Assembly: GCF_005870085.1 (NCBI RefSeq)
Contig: NZ_SZNM01000029.1
Span: 1 to 45,446 of the forward strand
Direction of reading: 5' to 3'
Source: Aquibacillus sediminis
GTDB lineage: Bacteria > Bacillota > Bacilli > Bacillales > Amphibacillaceae
DNA: 45,446 nt
Shown piece after piece: positions 25,430-34,396 of the stretch. The position numbers were made by a program, and so were the translations under genes. The notes beneath the pieces were generated by a model. It worked only from the letters and a program-made list of their open reading frames with translations, made no database searches and was not told the origin of the DNA. The number at the start of each line of letters is the position of its first letter. Position 1 is the first letter of the stretch.

Positions 25430-25548
25430 GAAGCGGTATAATAGCAATCATCTAATAATGGAAGGAGGTTTAATTACACATAATTTAGCTTCGTACAATA
25501 AGTAACAATTTCTTTAAAAAAGCCGTAAAAACATACACCCACAAAAGC
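25430..25548. other. Remainder of the argS-xapX gap
   Basis: The bases between the element and the xapX terminator are A-rich. A ribosome-site-like GAAGGAGG near 25462 is not followed by an open frame. Together with the repeats at 24796, 24989 and 25323, this completes the gene-free stretch 24725-25594. Confidence 0.5.
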
Positions 25549-25582
25549 AAAAAAGTAACGAATAGCCATCACTATCCGTTAC
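25549..25582 (-). terminator. Terminator of clsB-xapX
   Basis: On the minus strand GTAACGGATAG (25572-25582) pairs with CTATTCGTTAC (25555-25565) and is followed by TTTTTT, 12 bp after the xapX stop. Confidence 0.88.
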
Positions 25583-25594
25583 ACACGTTCGCAT

Positions 25595-25771
25595 TTAAAA
25601 TATTCGACTGATCATCGGCTCCATCCATTGGAACAGTTTAAAACCAGCATAGATGCCTACAATCCCGATAACACCGGCAAATGCTGGTGGGGCCGGGATT
25701 GGGAGTTTAAACAGTGCGAACAAAAATCCTACAATTAAGCCTGTTAACAATGCTAAGACAACTTCTTTCAT
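25595..25771 (-). CDS. XapX domain (DUF1427) small membrane protein
   Basis: Protein of 58 residues with two hydrophobic helices (about 4-20 and 31-47) around the loop FKLPIPAPPAFAG. The GLIVGFLFALFKLPIPAPPA stretch is the signature of the XapX/DUF1427 family, named after an ORF in the E. coli xanthosine locus; its function is unknown. The ATG has AGGAGG upstream, and that site begins right at the end of clsB, 14 bp away, so the two genes form one transcript ending at the terminator 25549-25582. A link to phospholipid metabolism is possible but only inferred from position. Confidence 0.85.
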   Translation of the reverse strand: MKEVVLALLTGLIVGFLFALFKLPIPAPPAFAGVIGIVGIYAGFKLFQWMEPMISRIF

Positions 25772-25785
25772 ACTGAATAAACCTC

Positions 25786-27024
25786 CTATAATAATGGTTT
25801 AATGACCTGAGCGATAATTCCAGACAATTTACTCATAATCGGTTGTTGTTTTACCCATTTTTCTGTAAACGGTAAACATGACTTGATATCATTAAAATAC
25901 GCAGAACGGATTTTTTTAATAAAATCGGCGTCGTGATCGATTACGATATTCATTTCTTTATTGATGTAGACACTACGCATATCAAAGTTTGCGGTGCCGA
26001 GATCACAAAATTGCTCATCAATCAAGATAACCTTGGCGTGATAGAAGCCATTATCATACAAATATACTTCCCCTCCAGCTTCTGATAGTTTTTTCATATA
26101 GGGGATCCCTGCTGGTTTAACAAATGGATGGTCTTCCTTCATGGGTACCGTTAATTTAACATCGACCCCACGATCACAAGCGTCCAGTAGGGCTTGGAAC
26201 ATCCGTTTACTAGGTATGAAATAAGGGGAGCCAATTAATAGTTCACGCTTGGCATTGTTAATATAATCAACAAAAAAATCCTCTAATTGACCAGCCTCTG
26301 TCACCACAATATCCATTTTCTCGTCACTAGAAGCACTTTTGTCCTTTTCCTTGGTAACTTCTGCAGGCAGGTTGTTTGCTCGATTCCAATCGTACGTAAA
26401 TACATTGACTAAGCTACTAACTGCATCGCCAGTAATTCGCATATGGTAATCACGCCATGGACCTAACTTTGGATCCTTTCCTAAATATTCTTTCCCAACA
26501 TTAAAGCCACCTAAATAGCCAATTTTTTCATCAATAACAGTTATTTTTCGATGGTTGCGTCGATTTAGTTGGAAAAAGAAATACGGAAAAGCTGGTTTAT
26601 CACTAAAAGCAAATTTAACTCCGCTTGCTTGTAAGTCCTTTATGATCGTTTTTTTTAATTGAAAACTGCCAATTCGATCGACTACTAAGCGAACAGTTAT
26701 CCCTTGTCCAGCCTTTCTTTTTAATATATTAAATAATTCAAGGCTAATGCCATCATTTCTCACAATAAAAAACTGGACATCAACACTGGTTTGGGCTTGC
26801 TCAATATCCTCAAACAACGATGAAAAAAATTCATCCCCATCCGTCTTCAAGTTATAGCTAGCCTTCTTACTATTGAACGAAAAGACAGGAGCTTTTTTCT
26901 GAAAATGGTTATAGCCAAGTCGCAAATCAAGATAGATTAAAAAACCTAGAATGACGATGATGGCTAGGATCATTAGTGATAAAGTCAATGCAACATTCCC
27001 CTTTCTAAAGGTCAGAGGTATCAT
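25786..27024 (-). CDS. clsB: Cardiolipin synthase-like phospholipase D family protein (YwjE)
   Basis: Membrane-anchored protein of about 412 residues. One N-terminal helix (about 10-35) is followed by two phospholipase D domains. Each has an HKD motif: HRKITVID, followed by GFNVG, and HAKVILIDEQ, followed by GTANFD. It matches B. subtilis YwjE (ClsB), which lies beside fadF there as well; such enzymes make cardiolipin from phosphatidylglycerol. The start is uncertain: ATG at 27024 has a weak GGGAAAGG close by, and a TTG four codons earlier is possible. It is divergent from fadF and cotranscribed with xapX. Confidence 0.9.
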   Translation of the reverse strand: MIPLTFRKGNVALTLSLMILAIIVILGFLIYLDLRLGYNHFQKKAPVFSFNSKKASYNLKTDGDEFFSSLFEDIEQAQTSVDVQFFIVRNDGISLELFNILKRKAGQGITVRLVVDRIGSFQLKKTIIKDLQASGVKFAFSDKPAFPYFFFQLNRRNHRKITVIDEKIGYLGGFNVGKEYLGKDPKLGPWRDYHMRITGDAVSSLVNVFTYDWNRANNLPAEVTKEKDKSASSDEKMDIVVTEAGQLEDFFVDYINNAKRELLIGSPYFIPSKRMFQALLDACDRGVDVKLTVPMKEDHPFVKPAGIPYMKKLSEAGGEVYLYDNGFYHAKVILIDEQFCDLGTANFDMRSVYINKEMNIVIDHDADFIKKIRSAYFNDIKSCLPFTEKWVKQQPIMSKLSGIIAQVIKPLL

Positions 27025-27072
27025 TACCTTTCCCAAATTCGGATAAAAAATGAATGAAAAATAACAAAAGAG

Positions 27073-27102
27073 TTGACTGAATATTCATTCATCACTTAAA
27101 GT
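27073..27102 (+). promoter_or_regulatory. fadF promoter with FadR operator
   Basis: TGACTGAATATTCATTCA (27074-27091) matches the palindromic FadR box of B. subtilis (TGAATGAnTAnTCATTCA) with one difference. It covers the -35 element TTGACT (27073-27078) and the spacer of a sigma-A promoter with -10 TAAAGT (27097-27102, 18-bp spacing). Bound FadR would block transcription until long-chain acyl-CoA is present. This site may also affect the divergent clsB. Confidence 0.85.
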
Positions 27103-27178
27103 AGACATAAGATAACAACAGAAGAGGGACAAAGGGGTTAAGTTCGAGTTCGTCTAATAATTAGAGGAGGAAGGGAAA

Positions 27179-29299
27179 ATGGAAGGCTTACAAATACTTA
27201 ATGGGGTCTTATTTTTATTAGTGACGTGTTATGCATTGTACTTATTTGTCCGTGTTGTTCGAACGCGTATCGCTTATATTAAACTCGGACGTAAGGTGGA
27301 ATTTGACCAGCAGGTGAAGCAAGGCATACAAAAAATTGTTGTGTATGTGTTTGGACAAAAGAAATTACTAAAGGATAAAAAATCTGGCGCGATTCATGTC
27401 ATGATGTTTTATGGGTTTCTATTAGTTCAATTTGGAGCAATAGATTTTATTGTTAAAGGCCTTGTACCAGGTGCTCATCTGCCACTTGGATTTCTGTATC
27501 CTGGCTTTACCTTTTTTCAAGAGCTTGTAACGCTTATGATTTTGGTTGCTGTCGTATGGGCTTTTCACCGTCGTTACGTTGAAAAATTAGTACGCTTAAA
27601 ACGTGGCTTTAAAGCAGGACTTGTCTTACTATTTATTGGTACCTTAATGTTGTCTGTGTTGTTTGGAAATGGGATGGAAATGGTCTGGCATGGGGAGACT
27701 GCTACTTGGACAGAACCAATTGCGTCCATTTTTGCAATCGCTTTCTCTTGGTTGTCGCCAACAGCTGCTACTGTGTTGTTTTTTATTTCGTGGTGGATTC
27801 ATTCACTCGTTCTACTAAGCTTTTTAGTATATGTACCACAATCCAAACACGCCCATTTACTTGCCGCACCAGTCAACGTTTACATGAGTCGTAACACGAA
27901 TCCTGGCAAATTGGAAAAAATCGATTTTGATATTGATGACGAAACCGATGAGGCAGACATTAGCTTTGGGGTAGGGAAGATAGAAGATTTTAACCAGCTG
28001 CAAATGATCGATTTTTATTCTTGTGTTGAATGTGGCCGTTGTACCAATGTTTGCCCGGCAACTGCAACAGGCAAGATGCTATCGCCAATGGATTTGATTA
28101 TTAAATTACGTGACCATTTAACAGAGACAGGGGCAGCCGTAACAGGGAAATCACCATGGGTGCCAGCGAGTGCATTTGCTAATACCCAAGGAAATCAATT
28201 GGCAAAAATGGCGCAAACAGATGCTGGAGATGAAGTTGCTGCTAGTATTCACGGGGAGTCGAGTAGTTTAATTGGTGATGTGATCACAGAAGAAGAACTG
28301 TGGGCTTGCACGACTTGCCGCAATTGTGAGGATCAATGCCCAGTGATGAATGAGCATGTCGATAAAATTATTGACCTTCGCCGTTATCTTGTGATGACAG
28401 AAGGGAAAATGGATCCAGATGCACAGCGGGCGATGATGAACATTGAACGTCAAGGCAACCCGTGGGGCTTATCCAAACGCGAACGTGAAAATTGGCGCGA
28501 GTTGGATCCGTCCGTTTCGATTCCAACTGTTAAGGAAAAGAAAAAAGAAGGCGAAGAGTTTGAATACCTGTTTTGGGTTAGTTCGATGGGTTCTTATGAC
28601 AACAGAAGTCAGAAAATTGCGTTATCTTTTGCTAAATTAATGAATGCAGCAGGCATCTCGTTTGCGATTCTTGGTAATAAAGAGGCCAACTCAGGCGACA
28701 CTGCCCGTCGTTTAGGCAATGAATTTTTGTTCCAAGAAATTGCTGAGAAAAATATTAAATTATTCGAGAAAAATGATGTGAAGAAGATTGTCACGATCGA
28801 CCCACATGCCTATAATATTTTTAAAAATGAGTATCCAGACTTCGGCTATGAAGCAAAAGTGTATCACCATACCCAACTATTGTATGACTGGATTCAGGAA
28901 GGCCGCCTCGTTCCGAAACGAGAAATCAACGAGCGCCTAACCTATCATGATTCCTGTTACTTGGGCCGTTACAATGGTGTCTATGATCCACCAAGGGAAA
29001 TTTTAAAAGCGATTCCAGGCATCGAGTTAACGGAAATGGAACGAAGCAGAGAAAACGGTATGTGTTGTGGTGCTGGCGGTGGCTTGATGTGGACAGAGGA
29101 TAAGACGGGTAATCGCATCAATGAAGCCCGTACCGAGCAAGCAATGCAAGTGAACCCAACCATGATCTCCAGTGCCTGCCCATTCTGCCTAACCATGATC
29201 AGTGACGGAACCAAAGCAAAGCAAGTTGAAGATGATATTGGAACGATGGACGTGGCGGAGATTTTGGCGATGGCTGTATATGATGAGGATATCCGCTAA
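27179..29299 (+). CDS. fadF: FadF, membrane iron-sulfur oxidoreductase of fatty-acid oxidation (YwjF)
   Basis: Protein of 706 residues. The N-terminal 230 residues hold several membrane helices. The middle has two 4Fe-4S binding motifs, CVECGRCTNVCPA and CTTCRNCEDQCPV. The C-terminal part has cysteine-rich CCG-type domains (CYLGRYNG, CCGAGGG, SACPFCLTM) like those of heterodisulfide reductase subunits. In Bacillus FadF belongs to the FadR regulon and is thought to take electrons from EtfAB and acyl-CoA dehydrogenases to the quinone pool. The ATG has AGAGGAGGAAGG upstream, and the promoter carries a FadR box. In B. subtilis acdA and rpoE follow; here acdA is absent from that place. Confidence 0.94.
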   Translation: MEGLQILNGVLFLLVTCYALYLFVRVVRTRIAYIKLGRKVEFDQQVKQGIQKIVVYVFGQKKLLKDKKSGAIHVMMFYGFLLVQFGAIDFIVKGLVPGAHLPLGFLYPGFTFFQELVTLMILVAVVWAFHRRYVEKLVRLKRGFKAGLVLLFIGTLMLSVLFGNGMEMVWHGETATWTEPIASIFAIAFSWLSPTAATVLFFISWWIHSLVLLSFLVYVPQSKHAHLLAAPVNVYMSRNTNPGKLEKIDFDIDDETDEADISFGVGKIEDFNQLQMIDFYSCVECGRCTNVCPATATGKMLSPMDLIIKLRDHLTETGAAVTGKSPWVPASAFANTQGNQLAKMAQTDAGDEVAASIHGESSSLIGDVITEEELWACTTCRNCEDQCPVMNEHVDKIIDLRRYLVMTEGKMDPDAQRAMMNIERQGNPWGLSKRERENWRELDPSVSIPTVKEKKKEGEEFEYLFWVSSMGSYDNRSQKIALSFAKLMNAAGISFAILGNKEANSGDTARRLGNEFLFQEIAEKNIKLFEKNDVKKIVTIDPHAYNIFKNEYPDFGYEAKVYHHTQLLYDWIQEGRLVPKREINERLTYHDSCYLGRYNGVYDPPREILKAIPGIELTEMERSRENGMCCGAGGGLMWTEDKTGNRINEARTEQAMQVNPTMISSACPFCLTMISDGTKAKQVEDDIGTMDVAEILAMAVYDEDIR

Positions 29300-29729
29300 A
29301 AATATAGTGTTTTCTAAAATTCAGAGGCTTATTTACAATAAAACTTTATTTGTGAGAATTAAATGAAGTATCAAACTAAAAATACACTGCTACTTATTGT
29401 GGGAAATTACTTTCCTGTAGTATTAAATTAAACTCACAAGTCAAGTGGAAAATCTAACAGTTAATTTCTTAAATATCGGCAACTCTCTATATTATTAGTG
29501 AATAAACTTATATATAGAGTGAGGTAGCCTGTCCCCTTCTAAATTATAAGGAGTAAAATAGTTTTGAAATTATTTTAAAAGACTATTCCATGACACAATC
29601 CTAAGACTAACTGTCCCACCTTAGTTTAGCTGTGAATAGTGCAGAGGAGAGGTGTATCTAGAATGGATACTATAAAGAAAAACATGGTCAGGAATATAAA
29701 TTATTTGACATTATCAAACCATAGAAATG
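29300..29729. other. Gap between fadF and the island
   Basis: About 430 AT-rich bp without a convincing gene. A 35-codon frame starting at 29663 has a ribosome-like site but runs through the terminator at 29730, so it is not called. CTCTATAT near 29484 and ATATAGAG near 29513 form a dyad. I see no clear remnant of acdA. Confidence 0.5.
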
Positions 29730-29755
29730 ACCGGGCAGTTTTGCCCGGTTTTTGT
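29730..29755. terminator. Hairpin terminator at the island border
   Basis: ACCGGGCA with TGCCCGGT (29730-29749) is followed on the plus strand by a T run. The T run favours plus-strand transcripts, although no gene directly precedes it. It may also stop the DeoR-type gene from the other side. Confidence 0.75.
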
Positions 29756-29794
29756 TATTTATATTCATAGAAAATGAAGTTTCATTAGAAAATT

Positions 29795-30571
29795 CTATGA
29801 AGATGCATCAATGACTCTTATACTTAATTCTGAAAGTTTTCGATTTATATCATTCCCAATAGGTTGATCTGTAATAATGGTATCAATTTCTTCTGTATAT
29901 GCAAAAAGTGCACTAGAACTTGTACCTATTTTAGATTTATCAATTAAAGCAATAACATTATTTGCTTTTTTAACCATTTCTTTTTTAAGTTCTACCTCAT
30001 ATAAGTTAAAATCAGTTAAACCAGTTTCAACTACGAAACCATTAGCTGAAGTGAACATAATGTCGATATTGACATTGTTTAAAATACTCAATCCTAGAGT
30101 CCCTTCAACAGAACTTGACCCGGTTGTTACAACTCCGCCTATTAATATTACTGTAATATTAAAATTATCTTTTAGTTCTAGTGCTGTCTGCAACCCGCTA
30201 GTCACGACAGTTAAGCGCACTTGTTGGTCTTTTAAGAAGCGTGCAAACTCTAGTGCAGTTGAGCTTGCATCGAGTAAAATACACTGTTTTTCTTCCACAA
30301 AGGTAAATGCCTTCTCCGCTATTTTTATTTTTTCACTTTTATTTTTCTTTTCACGTGCAGAAAAACTAGTTTCATAATCTATATAGTCATTAAGAATTGC
30401 ACCTCCATGAGTTCGGGTTAGTAGTCCTTCCATTTCCATTTTATTCAAGTCGGTTCGTAACGTTGCTTCAGATACTCCAATCTTTGAAGAGAGGTCTTTG
30501 ACTGTTAGACGTTGTTTTTCTTGAAGAATTTTTAGTATTTCATTTCTTCTTTCAGTTGCAAACATTTTCAT
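29795..30571 (-). CDS. DeoR family transcriptional regulator
   Basis: Predicted repressor of 258 residues. The N-terminal DeoR-type helix-turn-helix covers about residues 5-60 (LTVKDLSSKIGVSEATLRTD followed by LNKMEMEGLLTRTHGGA). The rest is the DeoRC sensor domain related to sugar-phosphate isomerases, with DASSTALEFARFL and VVTSGLQTALEL. Proteins of this type bind a phosphorylated sugar intermediate. It is divergent from the ABC operon and is its most likely regulator. The start is uncertain because AAGGG directly abuts the ATG at 30583; the ATG at 30571 or 30565 is more plausible. A clear promoter lies upstream. Confidence 0.9.
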   Translation of the reverse strand: MKMFATERRNEILKILQEKQRLTVKDLSSKIGVSEATLRTDLNKMEMEGLLTRTHGGAILNDYIDYETSFSAREKKNKSEKIKIAEKAFTFVEEKQCILLDASSTALEFARFLKDQQVRLTVVTSGLQTALELKDNFNITVILIGGVVTTGSSSVEGTLGLSILNNVNIDIMFTSANGFVVETGLTDFNLYEVELKKEMVKKANNVIALIDKSKIGTSSSALFAYTEEIDTIITDQPIGNDINRKLSELSIRVIDASS

Positions 30572-30609
30572 AAATACTTTCATCCCTTAAAATTATTGTG
30601 TTTAACGTT

Positions 30610-30638
30610 ATCTTATTTCATTTAGAATTATTTAGCAA
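30610..30638 (-). promoter_or_regulatory. Promoter of the DeoR-type gene
   Basis: On the minus strand TTGCTA (-35, 30633-30638) and TAAGAT (-10, 30610-30615) are 17 bp apart. The spacer contains AAATGAAA, a motif that also occurs repeatedly before both catabolic operons and may be part of the operator. Confidence 0.7.
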
Positions 30639-30965
30639 TAGTATTAATTCAGTGTTTTAAATAAAAAAACAAAGAAAAGTAGTAAATAAAAACAAATAAA
30701 AAATATCCCCTAATATTTATGAGAACTAACTGTTGAAGAGTATAAACTAGCAATTAAAGAAATTGAAAATAAAATATTGATGAAATTGTTTATACTATGC
30801 ACTGTGCAAGAAGAGTAGAGGGCTGTGCTCTGAATTGTTAGACATGGTACTATTAAAAATTATAAGATTAAGATATATAATTTCTAGTTTTGAAATACCA
30901 GAGTGATCCACTATTAATTCTAAATTAAAATGTTAAAATAATCTAAAATTTGCCATTTTAAAGCA

Positions 30966-30993
30966 TTGACAAAATGAAAAAAAATGATAATAT
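30966..30993 (+). promoter_or_regulatory. Promoter of the ABC-sdr-dhaKL operon
   Basis: TTGACA (30966-30971) and TAATAT (30988-30993) are separated by 16 bp, a good sigma-A match. AAAATGAAA and AAAAATGAAA (around 30972 and 31006) flank the -10 as direct repeats, a possible DeoR operator. The rest of the 30584-31081 gap is AT-rich with no gene. Confidence 0.75.
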
Positions 30994-31010
30994 TTAAACA
31001 TAAACAAAAA

Positions 31011-31024
31011 TGAAAGCGATGACA
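31011..31024 (+). promoter_or_regulatory. CcpA cre site
   Basis: TGAAAGCGATGACA fits the Bacillus cre consensus TGWAANCGNTNWCA at every position. It lies about 18 bp after the -10 element, where bound CcpA blocks transcription. The operon is therefore expected to be under carbon catabolite repression. Confidence 0.88.
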
Positions 31025-31081
31025 AAAGTTTTAATACTTTTTTGTATTTGGATATGTTCTAGAAAAGAGGGGGTTTAATGG

Positions 31082-32569
31082 ATGAGTGAATTCCTTGAAC
31101 TGAAAGGTATAGCAAAAAGTTTTGGAGATGTGCAAGTATTAAATGATGTTAATGTTAGATTTAATAAGGGAGAAGTTCATGCGTTAATGGGGGAAAATGG
31201 GGCCGGAAAATCTACAATGATGAAAATTCTAACAGGTATACATATGCCTACCAGTGGAGAGATCTTCCTAAAAGGAGAGTCCCTTAAAATAAAAAATCCT
31301 AGAGAGGCGTTGTCGAAAGGGATTTCGATGATACACCAAGAATTATCTTCAATCAAAGATTTATCAATTGCTGAAAATATTTTTTTGGGTAGGGAACCAG
31401 TAAAATACGGTTTTATTGATTATAAAGAAATGTTTAAAAAAACAGAAGAGGTCTTGAACTCCATTGGTGTAGCTTTAAACCCAAAAACAAAAATACGAGA
31501 TTTGAAAGTTTCTGATATGCAAATGGTGGAAATCTGTAAGGCTATTTCTTATGATGCGGAAATCATTATAATGGATGAACCCACATCTGCAATTACAGAT
31601 CGTGAAGTTGAGAAGTTATTTGGTGTAATAAGGGATTTGAAAGATAACGGGAAATCAATAATTTATATATCCCATAAAATGAAAGAAATATATGATATTT
31701 GTGATGTGATAACAGTTTTGAGAGATGGAGATATTGTAGCAACTAAACCAACTACAGAAGTTAGTAACAATGAATTGATATCAATGATGGTGGGAAGAGA
31801 GCTTGAAGATGTTTTTCCTGATAAAAATAATGTCGTAGGTGAACCGATATTATCAATAAAAAATTTCTCTAAACAGAGTATGTTTAACGATATTAATTTT
31901 GAAGTTCGTAAAGGAGAAATCTTAGGAATTGCTGGATTGATGGGAGCGGGTAGGACAGAGGTTGTTGAAAGTATCTTTGGACTACATAAATTAGACGAGG
32001 GTGAAATTCAAGTCAATAACAAAACTATTCAAATTAATGGTCCTTGGGACGCCATAGGAAAGGGTATTGCACTTGTTACAGAAGATAGAAAAGAACAGGG
32101 TTTGGCTCTTTGCCGATCGGTGAAAGAAAATATCTCGATCTCATCATTAGCGTCTATTGATAAGTATGGGGTCTTAGATAGATCTATTGAAAATGAAAAA
32201 GTAAATGATTATATTAAGGCTCTCAGAATCAAATTACACTCAAAAAATCAAGAAGCTGGACAACTAAGTGGTGGAAATCAACAAAAAATAGTTTTAGCTA
32301 AATGGTTGATGACCTCGCCGAGTATTTTGATTTTAGATGAGCCTACAAGAGGGATTGATATAGGTGCCAAATCGGAAATTTATAAACTAATGGTGGAGTT
32401 TGCTAATAAAGGTTTTGCGATAATAATGATTTCCTCTGAATTGCCTGAAATATTAGGTATGAGTGATAGGGTATTGGTTTTTTCAAACGGGGAAAAGACT
32501 GGAGAATTAACGAGAGAAGAAGCAAACCAAGAAAAAATAATGGAGTATGCTACGGCTAACTTAAGATAG
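31082..32569 (+). CDS. Sugar ABC transporter ATP-binding protein, RbsA type
   Basis: Tandem-ATPase subunit of 495 residues. The first half has Walker A GENGAGKST (about 37-45) and Walker B IIIMDEPTSAITD. The second half has the degenerate loop GLMGAGRTE, the signature LSGGNQQK and Walker B LILDEPTRGID, exactly the RbsA/MglA/AraG pattern of CUT2 importers. It powers uptake of a sugar or polyol with the permease at 32580 and the binding protein at 34397. It is the first gene of the operon, with AGAGGGGG upstream. The substrate cannot be told from this subunit. Confidence 0.95.
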   Translation: MSEFLELKGIAKSFGDVQVLNDVNVRFNKGEVHALMGENGAGKSTMMKILTGIHMPTSGEIFLKGESLKIKNPREALSKGISMIHQELSSIKDLSIAENIFLGREPVKYGFIDYKEMFKKTEEVLNSIGVALNPKTKIRDLKVSDMQMVEICKAISYDAEIIIMDEPTSAITDREVEKLFGVIRDLKDNGKSIIYISHKMKEIYDICDVITVLRDGDIVATKPTTEVSNNELISMMVGRELEDVFPDKNNVVGEPILSIKNFSKQSMFNDINFEVRKGEILGIAGLMGAGRTEVVESIFGLHKLDEGEIQVNNKTIQINGPWDAIGKGIALVTEDRKEQGLALCRSVKENISISSLASIDKYGVLDRSIENEKVNDYIKALRIKLHSKNQEAGQLSGGNQQKIVLAKWLMTSPSILILDEPTRGIDIGAKSEIYKLMVEFANKGFAIIMISSELPEILGMSDRVLVFSNGEKTGELTREEANQEKIMEYATANLR

Positions 32570-32579
32570 GAGGAGAAAT

Positions 32580-33557
32580 ATGTTAGAGACTAAAATAGAA
32601 AAAACTGTTGGAAAACTCAATTTTACACCAAAACAATTTCTGAGGGATTTTGGGATTATATTTGCATTTCTACTATTAATAGTTGTCCTGTCATCATTGA
32701 ATTCTAACTTCTTAGAATATAATAATATAATAAATGTTGTTCGACAAGTGGCGATAAATGGTTTGTTAGCTATAGGGATGACTTATGTTATCTTAACGGG
32801 TGGTATTGATTTGTCAGTAGGTTCCATCCTTGCATTTTCAGGAGTAGTCTCGGCGAGTTTAGTCACGGGTGATTCGGAATTGCCGGTGCTATTAGCTGTA
32901 TTGGTTGGTATAATGGCGGGAAGTATATTAGGGTTTATAAATGGTTTTATCATAGCTCGTTTTAACGTAGCTGCTTTCGTAGCAACTCTAGCGATGATGA
33001 GTATAGCTAGAGGTTTGACGATGGTATATAGTAATGGAAATCCCATTAGCGGATTATCAGATGGGTTCAAATTTATTGGGGGAGGTGAGTTAATTGGTAT
33101 ACCAATTCCAGTAATAATTTTATTTATAGTTTTCGTATTAGGTGCTTTTATTCTTCAAAAAACAAGGTTTGGACGGTATGTTTACGCTGTAGGTGGAAAT
33201 GAAACCTCCGCTCGTGTTTCAGGTATTAAAGTAAATCGGGTAAAAATTGCAGTATATACAATAAGTGGTATGTTATCTGGTTTAGCCGGGGTTGTTTTAT
33301 CTGCACGAGTAACAGCAGGACTACCTCAAGCAGGTACTGCTTATGAATTGGATGCTATCGCAGCTGTTGTTATAGGAGGAACTAGTTTAGTAGGTGGTAG
33401 AGGTAGGCTTTGGGGTACAATAATTGGTGTATTAATCATAGGGGTTTTAAGTAATGGCCTAGACCTTCTTAACGTTTCATCATACTTCCAGATGATTGTT
33501 AAAGGCATCATAATAATAGCTGCTGTACTATTTGACTCAAAGGTTAATAAAGGATAA
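32580..33557 (+). CDS. Sugar ABC transporter permease, RbsC type
   Basis: Integral membrane protein of 325 residues with about 8-10 helices, of the CUT2 (BPD_transp_2) permease family. Typical segments are TGGIDLSVGSILAFSG, FGRYVYAVGGNETSARVSGI and the C-terminal GGTSLVGGRGRLWGT. It starts 10 bp after the ATPase gene with AGGAGG and would form the channel of the importer. The length is normal. Confidence 0.95.
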   Translation: MLETKIEKTVGKLNFTPKQFLRDFGIIFAFLLLIVVLSSLNSNFLEYNNIINVVRQVAINGLLAIGMTYVILTGGIDLSVGSILAFSGVVSASLVTGDSELPVLLAVLVGIMAGSILGFINGFIIARFNVAAFVATLAMMSIARGLTMVYSNGNPISGLSDGFKFIGGGELIGIPIPVIILFIVFVLGAFILQKTRFGRYVYAVGGNETSARVSGIKVNRVKIAVYTISGMLSGLAGVVLSARVTAGLPQAGTAYELDAIAAVVIGGTSLVGGRGRLWGTIIGVLIIGVLSNGLDLLNVSSYFQMIVKGIIIIAAVLFDSKVNKG

Positions 33558-33596
33558 TAAAATAAAGTGAATATAAAAAACGAGGAGTGAAAACTG

Positions 33597-34373
33597 ATGG
33601 TGAAGTATAGGGAGTTATTTGATCTAACTAATAAGACAGCAATTGTAACAGGAGGTGGAGTAGGGTTAGGGAAGGAAATAGCAAATGCTCTTTCTCAAGT
33701 GGGGGCGAATATTGTTATTGCAGATATTGATCTTAAGCAATCAAAGGAAACTGCTCAAGAAATCAAGGAATTAAATGGTGTTTCTACACTTGCAATTAAA
33801 ACTGATGTTACAAATGAAGAAGATGTGAGGTTAATGGTTGATAAGACAGTAGAAAATTTCGGAAAAGTTGATATATTAGTCAATAATGCTGGTATATGTC
33901 AAAAGATTGATGCTGTAGATCAATCGTTGGAAGACTGGAAAAAGACTATGGATGTTAACGTGAACGGCGTGTTTCTGTGTTCAAAATATGTTGCTTTAAA
34001 CATGATGGAGAACAACGGTGGGTCAATTATTAATATGTCTTCAATGTCTGGTTTTATAGCTAATACTGAATCTCAAACTGCTTATAACGCATCAAAGGCG
34101 GCAGTTGCCCACATGACTAAGTCATTTGCATCAGAATGGGTGAACCATAATATCCGAGTAAATGCGATTGGTCCAGGTTATATGAAGACGGCAATGACTA
34201 AGCCAATATTTGAAGAAGGTGGAGAGTTGGCGCATGTGTTGGATATGGTTCCGGTTAAAAGATTAGGAGAACCATATGAATTAGGTGGGGCTGTGATTTT
34301 GTTAGCATCTGAAGCTTCCAGTTTTACAACCGGTTCAACCTTTATTATTGATGGTGGTTATACAATTAATTAA
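33597..34373 (+). CDS. Short-chain dehydrogenase/reductase
   Basis: NAD(P)-dependent oxidoreductase of 258 residues, classical SDR type. The nucleotide-binding TGGGVGLG is near the N-terminus, NNAG (LVNNAGICQ) follows, and the catalytic Ser, Tyr and Lys are in MSSMSGF and TAYNASKAAV. An acidic residue after the second strand (IADIDLKQSK) favours NAD+ over NADP+. Set between a polyol/sugar importer and a DhaK-type kinase, it most likely oxidises the imported polyol to a ketose such as erythrulose; that substrate is inferred. It has its own GAGGAG site. Confidence 0.9.
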   Translation: MVKYRELFDLTNKTAIVTGGGVGLGKEIANALSQVGANIVIADIDLKQSKETAQEIKELNGVSTLAIKTDVTNEEDVRLMVDKTVENFGKVDILVNNAGICQKIDAVDQSLEDWKKTMDVNVNGVFLCSKYVALNMMENNGGSIINMSSMSGFIANTESQTAYNASKAAVAHMTKSFASEWVNHNIRVNAIGPGYMKTAMTKPIFEEGGELAHVLDMVPVKRLGEPYELGGAVILLASEASSFTTGSTFIIDGGYTIN

Positions 34374-34396
34374 AAATATACTAGGGGGGAAGTAAG

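Noticed and set aside
29663-29770. 35-codon frame with a ribosome-like site before the DeoR-type gene
   Set aside because: The frame passes through a strong terminator hairpin. A transposase remnant was considered, but the peptide is too short to support it.
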